64,000 nucleotides of DNA from Paraplanobispora siamensis (GTDB taxonomy: Bacteria > Actinomycetota > Actinomycetes > Streptosporangiales > Streptosporangiaceae): positions 1 through 64,000 of the forward strand of contig NZ_BOOJ01000075.1 of the NCBI RefSeq assembly GCF_016863175.1, written 5' to 3'. Numbering within the stretch: position 1 is the stretch's first letter; every line of letters begins with the position of its first letter. The position numbers and the translations under genes were made by a program. Under the pieces are notes generated by a model. That model had not been told where the DNA came from. It ran no database searches and saw only the letters and a list, made by a program, of their open reading frames with translations. Shown here one piece after another: positions 1 to 7,444 of the stretch.

Positions 1-50
1 GGGGGTGGGGCACCGGCATGTCCGGGCGCGCTCACTCCGGAGAGCCGGGT

Positions 51-1295
51 TCACCCGTCGCCGGTCAGGCGGGCGGCCCGGGAGTGCAGATAGCGCCGCT
101 GCGGAAAGGCGGTGGCCCGCCCTGCCGCCTCCAGATAGGCCTCGCGCGCCTGCGGCAGGTCGCCGGCCATCTCCAGCAGGTGCGCCCGCACCGCGTGGAA
201 GCGGTGGTCGCCGGCGATGCGCCCGTCAGCCTGCAACGCGCCGAGCGCCTCGAGCCCTGCCCGCGGGCCGCGGGCCATGGCGACCGCGACGACGTGGTTC
301 AGCCGCACCACCGGGTTGTCGGAGATGCGCAGCAGCACCTCGTACAGCGCCGCGATCTGCGGCCAGTCGGTCTCCCCGACGCTCGGCGCCTCGTCGTGGA
401 TCGCGGCGATCGCGGCCTGGAGCTGGTACGGCCCGGCCGGCCCCCGGGAGAGCGCGGCGGTGACGAGCGCCACCCCCTCGGCGATGTGATCGGCGTTCCA
501 CAGGCTCCGGTCCTGCTCGGCCATCGGGATCAGCGCGCCGTCGGGCCCGGTGCGGGCCGGCCGGCGGGCGTCGGTGAGCAGCATGAGCGCCAGCAGCCCC
601 GCCACCTCGCCGTCGCCGGGCAGCAGCCGGTGGAGCGTGCGGGTCAGCCGGATCGCCTCCCCCGACAGCTCGGTGCGCTGCAGGCTCGGTCCCGAGGTGC
701 TGGCGTAGCCCTCGTTGAAGATCAGATAGAGCACGTGCAGGACCGCGCCGAGCCGTTCGGCGCGCTGCGGGCCGTACGGCATGGCGAAGGGGAGGCCGCT
801 GTCCCTGATGCTCTGCTTGGCCCGGCTGATGCGCCGGGTCATGGTCGCCTCCGGGACCAGGAACGCCCGGGCGATCTCCGCGGTGGTCAGGCCCCCGACC
901 GCCCGCAGGGTCAGGGCGATCTGGGAGGCCGGGGACAGCGCGGGGTGGCAGCACATGAACAGCAGGATGAGCGTGTCGTCGGCGTCGCGCTCCGGCCGGT
1001 CGGCGGGGGGCGCGAGCCACTCCTCGGGCAGCCGCCACCGGGCGACGGCGTCCTCGCGGCGTCGCCGCGCCTGCAGGCTGCGCAGCAGGTCGGTCAGCCT
1101 GCGCGAGGCGACGGTGATCAGCCAGCCCCGGGGGTCGCCGGGAACGCCCTCCTCCGGCCACTGCGCGGCGGCCGCGACGAGCGCCTCCTGCACCGCGTCC
1201 TCGGCGGTGTCGAAGTGCCCGTAGCGGCGCACCACCGCGCCGAGGACCTGCGGCACCAGCGGGCGCAGCAGGTCCCCGATCTTCTCGCCGGTCAC
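51..1295 (-). CDS. ECF-type RNA polymerase sigma factor with C-terminal DUF6596/TPR-like region
   Basis: A 414-residue sigma factor. The N-terminal 180 residues carry sigma-70 regions 2 and 4, including a helix-turn-helix stretch (GLTTAEIARAFLVPEATMTRRISRAK). The rest is the long helical extension typical of the DUF6596 sigma family, with the motif FNEGYASTSG. It would direct RNA polymerase to a small regulon, with the C-terminal part probably controlling activity (family knowledge). The GTG start lies 6 bases after the stop of the YCII gene, so the two are almost certainly co-transcribed. A second such pair occurs at 37.5-39.2 kb. The regulon cannot be predicted from sequence. Confidence 0.9.
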   Translation of the reverse strand: MTGEKIGDLLRPLVPQVLGAVVRRYGHFDTAEDAVQEALVAAAAQWPEEGVPGDPRGWLITVASRRLTDLLRSLQARRRREDAVARWRLPEEWLAPPADRPERDADDTLILLFMCCHPALSPASQIALTLRAVGGLTTAEIARAFLVPEATMTRRISRAKQSIRDSGLPFAMPYGPQRAERLGAVLHVLYLIFNEGYASTSGPSLQRTELSGEAIRLTRTLHRLLPGDGEVAGLLALMLLTDARRPARTGPDGALIPMAEQDRSLWNADHIAEGVALVTAALSRGPAGPYQLQAAIAAIHDEAPSVGETDWPQIAALYEVLLRISDNPVVRLNHVVAVAMARGPRAGLEALGALQADGRIAGDHRFHAVRAHLLEMAGDLPQAREAYLEAAGRATAFPQRRYLHSRAARLTGDG

Positions 1296-1301
1296 GGAGG
1301 A

Positions 1302-1718
1302 TCAGATCCCCAGGTCGCCCGCGGAGTCGACGATCGGCCGCACGTCCACCACGGACCGGTCGGCGACGTGCTCGGGCACCGGGCACCGCGCCAGCCGGGC
1401 GGCGATCTGGGTGGCCCGGTCGAAGCTCTCGCACTCGACGACGGTGTAGCCGGCCAGGACCTCCTGGGTCTCCGGGTAGGGCCCGTCGGTCACCACGGGG
1501 ACCCCACCGCGCAGCTGGATCCTCCTGGCGTGCACGGGAGCGGCCAGCCCCCTGGCGTCGACGAACTCCCCGGACTCGACCAGCTCCTTGTTCCAGGCCT
1601 CCATGAACGCGTGCATCGCCGCCACGTCCTCACCCGACCAGGCCGGCGTGTCGGCGGCCTTGCCGGCCATGACGTCGTAGTCCCGCTGGGAGGCGTACAG
1701 CATGATCATGTACTTCAC
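1302..1718 (-). CDS. YCII-related (DGPF) domain protein
   Basis: A small alpha/beta protein of about 138 residues, starting VKYMIMLYAS and carrying the DGPYPETQEVLAGY signature of the DGPF/YCII family. I chose the GTG at 1718 over an upstream in-frame ATG because a strong ribosome site (GGAGAGGAG on the minus strand) precedes it and the family begins with this beta strand. The gene is directly upstream of the sigma factor at 51-1295, the usual arrangement for this family. YCII proteins are proposed small-molecule binders or partner regulators of the sigma factor; no catalytic role is established. Confidence 0.9.
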   Translation of the reverse strand: MKYMIMLYASQRDYDVMAGKAADTPAWSGEDVAAMHAFMEAWNKELVESGEFVDARGLAAPVHARRIQLRGGVPVVTDGPYPETQEVLAGYTVVECESFDRATQIAARLARCPVPEHVADRSVVDVRPIVDSAGDLGI

Positions 1719-1847
1719 GGGTCTCTCCTCTCCTTCGGCGCCCCCGTGGTGCCCTCGACGGAGACGTCGGAGCCGCCGGGCCGTTCCGGACATCGGACCG
1801 CCGCGAGTTCTCGGAATTCTTCCGGGCGGGACCGGCTCAGGTCCGGC

Positions 1848-2948
1848 TCAGGTCCGGGAAAACCGTACGGGATCGGTCCGGGAGGCGCGGTGCGGCGACG
1901 CCGCCCCGCGCCGGGCCAGGTGACGGGCCAGACGGCGGGCCAGGTGGGCCGCGTCGCGGCCGACGCCGCGCAGGGTGTTGGAGGAGGGGGTGCGCTGCCA
2001 CTCCAGGCCGAGGAATCCGAGCCCGGCGTGCGTGGTGGACAGGCCGCCGCGCTGGCGGGGCCGGCCGGCGGCGTCCAGGGCGCCGAGTCCGTCCAGGTAC
2101 GGCAGGGCGGGCCGGTAGCCGGTGGCGAAGACGACCGCGTCGACGCGCTCGCGGCGGCCGTCGGCCCAGACGACCCGGTCGCCGTCGAAGCCGGTGAACA
2201 TCTCCCTGCGCTCGATCCGGCCCGAGGCCAGGGCGCGGCGGTAGCGGCCGTCGTCGAGCACGGGTCCCCTGGGCGGCGCTCCGGCCCGGCGGGCGGGCAG
2301 GCGGTCGAAGCCGGTGACGGCGAACCAGAAGTGCAGGTCGCGGCCGAGGGGACGCTGGTTGACGAAGCGGACGGGCGCCCGGGTGGCCAGGGTCACCGAG
2401 GCGACGTCCGCGAGGTCGTGGGCGATCTGGACGGCGGAGTTGCCCGCGCCGACCACCACGACGCGCCCGCCCGCGTACGGCGAGGGCTCGCGGTAGGCGG
2501 CGGCGTGCAGGATCTCTCCGGTGAAACCGGCCTGTCCCGGCAGGACGGGCAGGTACGGATTGCCGAACGCCCCGCTGGCGGCGATCACACCGGGCGCGGT
2601 CAGGGCCGTTCCGTCGGCGAGGCGGACGGTGAAGCCGTCCTCACCGGCCCGCACGCCGGTGACCAGGGCACCGGTGCGGATCTCGGCGTCCAGGCGGGCG
2701 GCGTAGCGCTCCAGATAGGCGACGACCTCGTCGCGATGCGGATGGCGATCGGGATCCCCGCCGAAGGGCAGGCCGGGCAGGGCGCTGTAGCGGGCGGGGG
2801 AGAACAGGGTGAGGCTGTCGTAGTAGGCGGGCCACGACCCCGCGGTGCGCTGTCCGGCCTCCAGCACGAGGGGGGTCAGGCCCGCCTCGGTCAGGGCGCG
2901 GGCGGCCGCCAGACCGGACTGGCCGGCGCCGATGACGATGGTGTCCAT
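1848..2948 (-). CDS. arsO: ArsO-like NAD(P)H-dependent flavin monooxygenase
   Basis: A 366-residue flavoprotein. It opens with the FAD-binding dinucleotide fold MDTIVIGAGQSGLAAA. A second Rossmann motif (VVVVGAGNSAVQIA) near residue 165 would bind NAD(P)H, and an ATG motif (FATGYRPALPYL) lies near the end. Closely similar proteins are linked to arsenic resistance operons (ArsO) and are thought to oxidise arsenicals or a related substrate; the exact reaction is not settled. The start at 2948 is the ATG directly before the dinucleotide fold. The gene is divergent from arsR at 3006, with a palindromic operator between, which supports arsenic-type control. Confidence 0.8.
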   Translation of the reverse strand: MDTIVIGAGQSGLAAARALTEAGLTPLVLEAGQRTAGSWPAYYDSLTLFSPARYSALPGLPFGGDPDRHPHRDEVVAYLERYAARLDAEIRTGALVTGVRAGEDGFTVRLADGTALTAPGVIAASGAFGNPYLPVLPGQAGFTGEILHAAAYREPSPYAGGRVVVVGAGNSAVQIAHDLADVASVTLATRAPVRFVNQRPLGRDLHFWFAVTGFDRLPARRAGAPPRGPVLDDGRYRRALASGRIERREMFTGFDGDRVVWADGRRERVDAVVFATGYRPALPYLDGLGALDAAGRPRQRGGLSTTHAGLGFLGLEWQRTPSSNTLRGVGRDAAHLARRLARHLARRGAASPHRASRTDPVRFSRT

Positions 2949-2963
2949 GTCCCGGATCGTATC

Positions 2964-2981
2964 GTCATATCTAGAAATGAC
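2964..2981. promoter_or_regulatory. 18-bp palindromic operator between arsO and arsR
   Basis: GTCATATCTAGAAATGAC pairs with its own reverse complement at 16 of 18 positions, around a central TCTAGA. It lies 15 bases upstream of the arsO start and 24 bases upstream of the arsR start, so one bound repressor dimer could control both. ArsR-family proteins bind such imperfect palindromes. Assignment to the adjacent arsR is inferred from position. Confidence 0.65.
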
Positions 2982-3005
2982 AATATGAAAGGAAGGGGAG
3001 ATGCT

Positions 3006-3341
3006 ATGACCATGACGAACGGGATCGAGTTGACCGACGCGGCCCGCGGGCTGCTCAAGGCCCTGGCCAGCGAGACCCGCCAGCAGATCCTGATGCTGTT
3101 CACCGGCGGGGCCGAGCTGACGGTGGGCCAGGTGGCCGAGCGCATGGCGCTGGCCCAGTCGGCCGCCTCCACCCATCTGGCCGCCCTGCGCGAGGGGGGA
3201 GTGCTGGCATCCCGCCGCGAGTGGAAGACCGTTTACTACCGGGCCGACCCCGAAGGCATCGGCCGTGCTCTGAGCGATCTGCAGCTGTGCCTGCACGCCT
3301 GCTGCCCGCCGGCGGGCAGCTCGCCCGGCGTGGACGGCTGA
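3006..3341 (+). CDS. arsR: ArsR-family metalloregulator with C-terminal cysteines
   Basis: A 111-residue winged-helix repressor with the ArsR core: LKALASETRQQILMLF, then recognition helix QSAASTHLAALREGG and wing EWKTVYYRA. It has no cysteine in the DNA-binding helices but three near the C-terminus (C95, C99, C100 in LCLHACC). That resembles the C-terminal As(III) site of the Acidithiobacillus-type ArsR rather than the classical CVC site. The start at 3006 is preceded by GGAAGGGGAG. It is divergent from arsO and likely represses both itself and arsO through the palindrome at 2964-2981. Confidence 0.85.
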   Translation: MTMTNGIELTDAARGLLKALASETRQQILMLFTGGAELTVGQVAERMALAQSAASTHLAALREGGVLASRREWKTVYYRADPEGIGRALSDLQLCLHACCPPAGSSPGVDG

Positions 3342-3417
3342 TTCGATATACGGCTAATTTGACACCCTTCTAATCAGAATGACATGCTGCGGTCTACTTA
3401 GACATCTTTCGAAGTAG
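3342..3417. promoter_or_regulatory. Operator-like repeats upstream of the MFS exporter
   Basis: Two copies of a motif also found before the second arsR. TTAGACATCTTTCGAAGTAG at 3398-3417 matches the ends of the site at 4672-4691. TTCGATATACGGCTAA at 3342-3357 is an inverted copy, matching 13 of 16 positions of that site read on the other strand. The downstream copy ends just before the ribosome site of the exporter. This suggests that the second ArsR (4703-5050) controls the exporter. Confidence 0.5.
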
Positions 3418-3428
3418 GAGGACCGCCG

Positions 3429-4670
3429 GTGCGCCGCCTGCCGCTCGCCGACCGCTCCGGTGAGAGTACGGGCCGGTACGGCCGGCGGCTGGTGGCGGCG
3501 CTGGCCGTCACCCAGACCGCCGGGTACGGCGTGCTGTACTACGCCTTCTCCGTCCTGCTGGTCCCCATGGGCCGCGACCTGGACGCCGGCACCGCCGAGC
3601 TCGCCGGGGCGCTGACGGTCTCGGTGCTGGTCTCCGCGCTGGCCGCGCCGCCGGTGGGCCGCCTGCTGGACGCCCGCGGCGGACGGGTCCCGATGACGGC
3701 CGGGGCCGTGCTCGGCGCCGGGGCGGTGCTGGCCTGGTCGCAGGTCACCGACCTGGTGCAGCTGTACGCGGTGCTGGCCGTCATCGGGGTGGCCTCGGCC
3801 ATGGTGCTGTACGAGGCGGCCTTCACCGTGGTCGTCGCCGTCTCCACCCCGGACCGCCGGGCCGGGGCGCTGCTGGCGATCACCATCGTGGCGGGGTTCG
3901 CCTCCAGCGTGTTCCTGCCGCTGACCGGCCTCCTGGTGCAGGAGCTGGGCTGGCGCGCCGCCCTGGTCATCCTCGGGATCGGGTACGGCCTGCTGGCCGT
4001 ACCCCTGCACGCGCTGGTCCTGCCCGCCCGCGAACCCGGCGGCGGTGAGCGCGACGGCGACCGGGAGCGTGGCGGCGCGACGCCGTCCGGGCCGGGCCGG
4101 GCCGGGGCCGTGCGGGCCGCGCTGCGCGGGCGGGCCTTCTGGCTGCTGGCCGCCGCCTTCTTCGCGCAGACCGCCGCGGTCTCGGTGATCGGCGTGCTGC
4201 TGGTGGCCTACCTGATCACCCTCGGCCACTCCCCGATGTTCGCCGCCGGCACGGCCGGGCTGCTGGGCGTGCTGTCGGTCACCGGACGCCTGGTCAGCAC
4301 CGCTCTGACCGCCCGCCGGCCGGTCGCCCCGGTGACCGCCGTCATCTTCGCCGTCCAGGGCGTGGGCGCCCTGGCGCTGCCGTTGCTGGGGCGCAGCCCC
4401 GCCGGGGCGATCGGCGCGGTGACGTTGTTCGGCTTCGGCTTCGGGGTGGCGACCATCGCCAGGCCCGCGCTGCTGGCCGACCGCTACGGCACCGGCGCCT
4501 TCGGCAGCATCAGCGGCGCCCTGGCCTCGCCGGTGCGGGTGGCCAAGGCCGCGGCTCCGCTGCTGGCCGCCGCGCTGGTCCCGGTCGCCGGATACACCGC
4601 GGTGATGGCCGGGGTGGCGGCCTGCTGCGTCGCGGCCGCGGTCGCGCTCGGCCTCTACCACCGCCTATAA
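3429..4670 (+). CDS. MFS transporter, probable arsenical or related exporter
   Basis: A 413-residue major facilitator protein with about twelve hydrophobic segments in two halves, joined by a charged cytoplasmic loop near residues 198-225. The motif GRLLDARGGRVPM after segment 2 is the conserved MFS loop. It starts with GTG after AAGTAGGAGGACCG. It sits between two arsR genes and beside arsO, so export of an arsenical or another thiol-reactive compound is the best guess. It is not ArsB, Acr3 or ArsJ by sequence, and the substrate is inferred only from context. Its stop codon is 1 base from the operator of the second arsR. Confidence 0.8.
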   Translation: MRRLPLADRSGESTGRYGRRLVAALAVTQTAGYGVLYYAFSVLLVPMGRDLDAGTAELAGALTVSVLVSALAAPPVGRLLDARGGRVPMTAGAVLGAGAVLAWSQVTDLVQLYAVLAVIGVASAMVLYEAAFTVVVAVSTPDRRAGALLAITIVAGFASSVFLPLTGLLVQELGWRAALVILGIGYGLLAVPLHALVLPAREPGGGERDGDRERGGATPSGPGRAGAVRAALRGRAFWLLAAAFFAQTAAVSVIGVLLVAYLITLGHSPMFAAGTAGLLGVLSVTGRLVSTALTARRPVAPVTAVIFAVQGVGALALPLLGRSPAGAIGAVTLFGFGFGVATIARPALLADRYGTGAFGSISGALASPVRVAKAAAPLLAAALVPVAGYTAVMAGVAACCVAAAVALGLYHRL

Positions 4671-4671
4671 T

Positions 4672-4691
4672 TTAGACCGATATCGAAGTAA
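4672..4691. promoter_or_regulatory. ArsR operator before the second arsR
   Basis: TTAGACCGATATCGAAGTAA has a perfect central CGATATCG palindrome with TTA/TAA outer arms. It lies directly after the exporter stop codon and just before the ribosome site (AAGGAG) of the arsR at 4703. The same motif recurs upstream of the exporter, which implies a small regulon made of this arsR and the exporter. Confidence 0.6.
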
Positions 4692-4702
4692 GGAGTGCCG
4701 CC

Positions 4703-5050
4703 ATGACCGCCACCGACGGGCCCTGCTGCGCGCCGATCGCCCGCGAGCCCCTGGCCGAGGCCGAGGCGGCCGAGCTGGCGGTGCTGCTCAAGGCGGTCGC
4801 CGACCCGGTCAGGCTGCGCCTGCTGTCGATGATCGGCTCCCACGCCGGGGGCGAGGCGTGCGTGTGCGATCTGACCGAGGCCTTCGACCTGACCGCCCCC
4901 ACGATCTCCCACCACCTCAAGGTGCTGCGCACCGCCGGGCTGATCGACAGCGAGCGCCGCGGCACCTGGGTCTACTACTGGGTCGTCCCCGCCGCCGTGG
5001 CCCGTCTCGGCGCGCTGTTCACCCCGCTGGCCGAGCCCGTCGCCGTCTGA
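4703..5050 (+). CDS. arsR: ArsR-family metalloregulator with N-terminal CC and CVC motif
   Basis: A 115-residue winged-helix repressor of the arsenic-responsive type. It carries CC at residues 8-9 and the classical GEACVCDLT motif (C53, C55) at the start of the first DNA-binding helix, then TAPTISHHLKVLRTAGLI and the wing RRGTWVYYW. The combination of an N-terminal CC pair and CVC resembles the corynebacterial ArsR type. It is preceded by AAGGAG and by a palindromic operator at 4672-4691, so it is probably autoregulated. Its sensor-cysteine layout differs from that of the arsR at 3006. Its 3' end overlaps the convergent sigma gene by 32 bp. Confidence 0.9.
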   Translation: MTATDGPCCAPIAREPLAEAEAAELAVLLKAVADPVRLRLLSMIGSHAGGEACVCDLTEAFDLTAPTISHHLKVLRTAGLIDSERRGTWVYYWVVPAAVARLGALFTPLAEPVAV

Positions 5051-5960
5051 CACGCTCACCGCCGGCCGGTGAGTCCTCCGGTCGCCGCAGTTTGCCCGGG
5101 GCGCGGACGAAGTCGATCCGGCGGATCAGCCCGTCGGCGACGGTGAAGGAGATGACGGTGTCTACCTCGCCGCCGTCGTAGACGGCCACGCCGAGGACGC
5201 CGTTGACGGTGACCCGGGTGAGGACCTGCCCCGGTTCGGCCCTGCCCAGGAGGCCGAGCAGGAAGCGGGCGACCCGTCCGGCGCCGTGGACGGGCCTGCG
5301 GGCGGCGTTGACCTCGCCGCCGCCGTCGCTGGTGAGCACGGCGTCGGAGTGGAGGGTCGCGACGAGGGCGCCCAGCCGCCCGCCCGCCGCGGCGGCCAGG
5401 AACCGCTCGACGACCTGACGGTGATGGTCGCGGTCGACGTCGACGCGCGCCGCACCCGCGCCGACGTGCTTGCGGGCGCGGGCGGCGAGCTGGCGGACCG
5501 CCGCCGGGGTGCGCCCGACGGCGGCGGCGACGTCCTCGAAGGTCATGCCGAAGAGGTCGTGGAGCACCCACGCGGTGCGTTCGGCCGGGGTGAGCGACTC
5601 CAGCACCACGAGCAGCGCGAAGCTGACGGACTCGTCGAACGCGACCCGGTCCGCGGGGTCCGGCAGGGGAGCCAGGAGGGGTTCGGGGAGCCACGGGCCG
5701 GTGTAGGTCTCCCGGCGTAGCCGCGCCGACCGCAGCACGTCCGTCGCCGCCCGCGCGACCGCCACGGTCGCCCAGGCCCCGACGTCGTGGACGCGGCGCC
5801 GCCGGTCGGCGCGGACGAGCTTGAACCAGCATTCGGAGACCACGTCCTCGGCCTCGGACACCGTCCCCAGGATCGCGTAGGCCACCCGGACCAGACGGGG
5901 GCGCGCCGCGGCGTAACCGACCGAGAGCTCCGCCTCCCGCTCGCCCCCCGGCCCGGTCAC
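5019..5960 (-). CDS. ECF41/SigJ-type sigma factor with C-terminal SnoaL-like domain
   Basis: A 313-residue protein. Sigma region 2 (about residues 10-95, AEDVVSECWFKLV) is followed by the ECF41 linker with WLPEPL and DPADRVAFDES, sigma region 4 (about 125-175, TFEDVAAAVGRTPAAVRQLAARAR), and a SnoaL_2/NTF2-like domain (about 185-300). In ECF41 proteins this C-terminal domain controls sigma activity in place of an anti-sigma factor. Family members often sit beside a small oxidoreductase; here the upstream gene is an alpha/beta hydrolase. The GTG start overlaps the stop of a possible 12-codon leader ORF. Confidence 0.9.
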   Translation of the reverse strand: MTGPGGEREAELSVGYAAARPRLVRVAYAILGTVSEAEDVVSECWFKLVRADRRRRVHDVGAWATVAVARAATDVLRSARLRRETYTGPWLPEPLLAPLPDPADRVAFDESVSFALLVVLESLTPAERTAWVLHDLFGMTFEDVAAAVGRTPAAVRQLAARARKHVGAGAARVDVDRDHHRQVVERFLAAAAGGRLGALVATLHSDAVLTSDGGGEVNAARRPVHGAGRVARFLLGLLGRAEPGQVLTRVTVNGVLGVAVYDGGEVDTVISFTVADGLIRRIDFVRAPGKLRRPEDSPAGGERVRRRRARPAG

Positions 5961-5995
5961 CGGGCGCCCGGCCGCGCGTCCACGGCGATCCCCAT
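5957..5995 (-). CDS. Possible 12-residue leader peptide coupled to the ECF41 sigma gene
   Basis: An ATG at 5995 is preceded by an excellent ribosome site (CCGGGAGGGGGAGCAC) and encodes MGIAVDARPGAR. Its TGA overlaps the GTG start of the sigma gene as GTGA, the hallmark of translational coupling. The sigma GTG itself has no good ribosome site of its own. The coding content is too short to judge; this is an inference from start, stop and ribosome-site geometry. Confidence 0.4.
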   Translation of the reverse strand: MGIAVDARPGAR

Positions 5996-6054
5996 GTGCT
6001 CCCCCTCCCGGAGGTCGCGTGACGGGGACGGGACTCGGCTGTCCCCGTACGACA

Positions 6055-6921
6055 TCAGGATGCCGCCGTCCCCGTGGTCGTGAGAATGGCCTGCGAGACC
6101 GGCTCTGGAGCGTCGCTCATCGGCACGTGACCGGCGCCGGGCAGGACGAGCCGCCGGGTGTGCGGCGGGAGCTGGTCGGTGAAGCGGGACTGCCGGGCGA
6201 GGAGTACGCGGTCCGAGGACCCGAAGGCGAGCGTCACCGGCACGGCCACCTGCCGCGCCGCGCGATAGCGGATGGGCCCGGTGGCCCGCAGCGTCGCCAG
6301 GAAGCCCGCACCGCGCCCCATGACGGCGACGTCGCGGATCACGTCCTCCCGGCTGACGGCCGCGGGACGGGCGAAGAGCTGCCAGAACAGCAGCCTGCGT
6401 CCCCACGCCCGGCGGGCCAGCGCGGTGACCGGCCGCGCGCCGAACCGGCACGCGGCCCAGGTCAGGAACAGGCTCACGGTGCAGTACACCGGCTGGCGCC
6501 TCCTCCACAGACCGGCCGGCGACAGCAGGGTCAGCGAGGAGACCGGCCTGAGGCCGGCCAGCTCCAGCGCCACCCACCCGCCGAGCGAGTGCCCGGCGAC
6601 GTGCGGCGCCTCGAGACCCCATTCGTCCAGGGCCGCGGCCACGGCCTCGGCGAGCCGTCGCGGCGTGGGCGCGGAGCCGTCGTCCAGCATCTCGGAGTCG
6701 CCGAAGCCCGGCAGGTCCACCGCGTACACCGTGTGCGAGTCCGTGAGGCGGTCGAGCACCGGTCCCCAGGCCGAGCGTGATGATCCCAGGCCGTGCAGGA
6801 GCACCAGCGGCGGCCCGGTGCCGGCCTTGGTGAGGGCGAGCCCGCGACGGGCCCGCCCGGCCGGAGGGGGAGGGGCGGGGTCGTGGACGGAGCGATCGGT
6901 CGCCGTGTGGTTGTGGCTCAT
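6055..6921 (-). CDS. Alpha/beta hydrolase
   Basis: A 288-residue alpha/beta-hydrolase fold enzyme. It shows the oxyanion strand PLVLLHGLGSS, the nucleophile elbow GHSLGG (serine near residue 117), a likely acid in FGSSDRVL and the catalytic histidine in GAGHVPM. The start at 6921 is the ATG of MSHNHTATDR; upstream in-frame codons read through non-coding sequence. The family includes esterases, lipases and C-C hydrolases, and the substrate cannot be told. It lies about 95 bp upstream of the ECF41 sigma gene on the same strand and may share its transcript. Confidence 0.85.
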   Translation of the reverse strand: MSHNHTATDRSVHDPAPPPPAGRARRGLALTKAGTGPPLVLLHGLGSSRSAWGPVLDRLTDSHTVYAVDLPGFGDSEMLDDGSAPTPRRLAEAVAAALDEWGLEAPHVAGHSLGGWVALELAGLRPVSSLTLLSPAGLWRRRQPVYCTVSLFLTWAACRFGARPVTALARRAWGRRLLFWQLFARPAAVSREDVIRDVAVMGRGAGFLATLRATGPIRYRAARQVAVPVTLAFGSSDRVLLARQSRFTDQLPPHTRRLVLPGAGHVPMSDAPEPVSQAILTTTGTAAS

Positions 6922-7444
6922 GCTCCAAAGACGGGATCGAGGCCCCGGAGTGTGACACGGCGCCCGCCGCGGACCGGGCGCCGGGAAACGATGTTGTCCT
7001 TCCGCGATCACGGCACTAGGGTGGGACACGTGACTGCCGGGTCGGCCATGGGCCAAGAGCGAGTGGGGCACCCGGCCGCCGCGTGAGCGCCGGGCGGGCC
7101 AGGGGCCCGCCTTCCCGTCCGCGTGTGCCGTGCTCCCGCCTCGCGTCGCCGTTTCCTTCTTCTGCGTGCCTCTGCGTGTCCGCGCCGCCTATCGCGCGTC
7201 CACGCCGGACTTCCGCGCGCCCTTCCCATGCGTCAGTGAGAGCATCCGCACGTCCGCGCGAGCGTTCCATCATCCGGCGGTGCCGTCCATCGCCGGTCTC
7301 TCCGGCCGTCCGGCCCATCGGGCCGTGCCGGAATCCCTTCCCGTCCCCCACGCCGCGGTCCAGGCCGTCCCGCGGTGAGTTCGCCATGCCCGCGTACGGC
7401 CCGCGGACCACCGTTCTTCCCGAACCCGAAGAGAAAGCAGACAA
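6922..7444 (+). other. Intergenic region with a promoter, an 18-codon ORF and a hairpin
   Basis: A 520-bp stretch without a convincing full-length gene. It contains TTGTCC (6994-6999) and TAGGGT (7017-7022) with an exact 17-base spacer. A GTG ORF begins at 7030, about where transcription would start (MTAGSAMGQERVGHPAAA, stop at 7086). A perfect 8-bp hairpin, GGCGGGCC/GGCCCGCC, follows at 7093-7111. The order promoter, leaderless mini-ORF, hairpin suggests a regulated leader for the gene at 7445. From about 7120 to 7440 I see nothing recognisable. Confidence 0.4.
6994..7022 (+). promoter_or_regulatory. Sigma-70-like promoter, 17-bp spacer
   Basis: TTGTCC and TAGGGT hexamers are separated by 17 bases and point toward the reductase-hemerythrin gene. 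Predicted initiation falls close to the GTG at 7030. This is a motif match only. Confidence 0.45.

Noticed and set aside
18-3005. A very long open frame on the plus strand leading into the first arsR
   Set aside because: It is an artefact of extreme GC content, opposite to the sigma factor, YCII and arsO genes. Only its last 111 codons (3006-3341) are a real protein.
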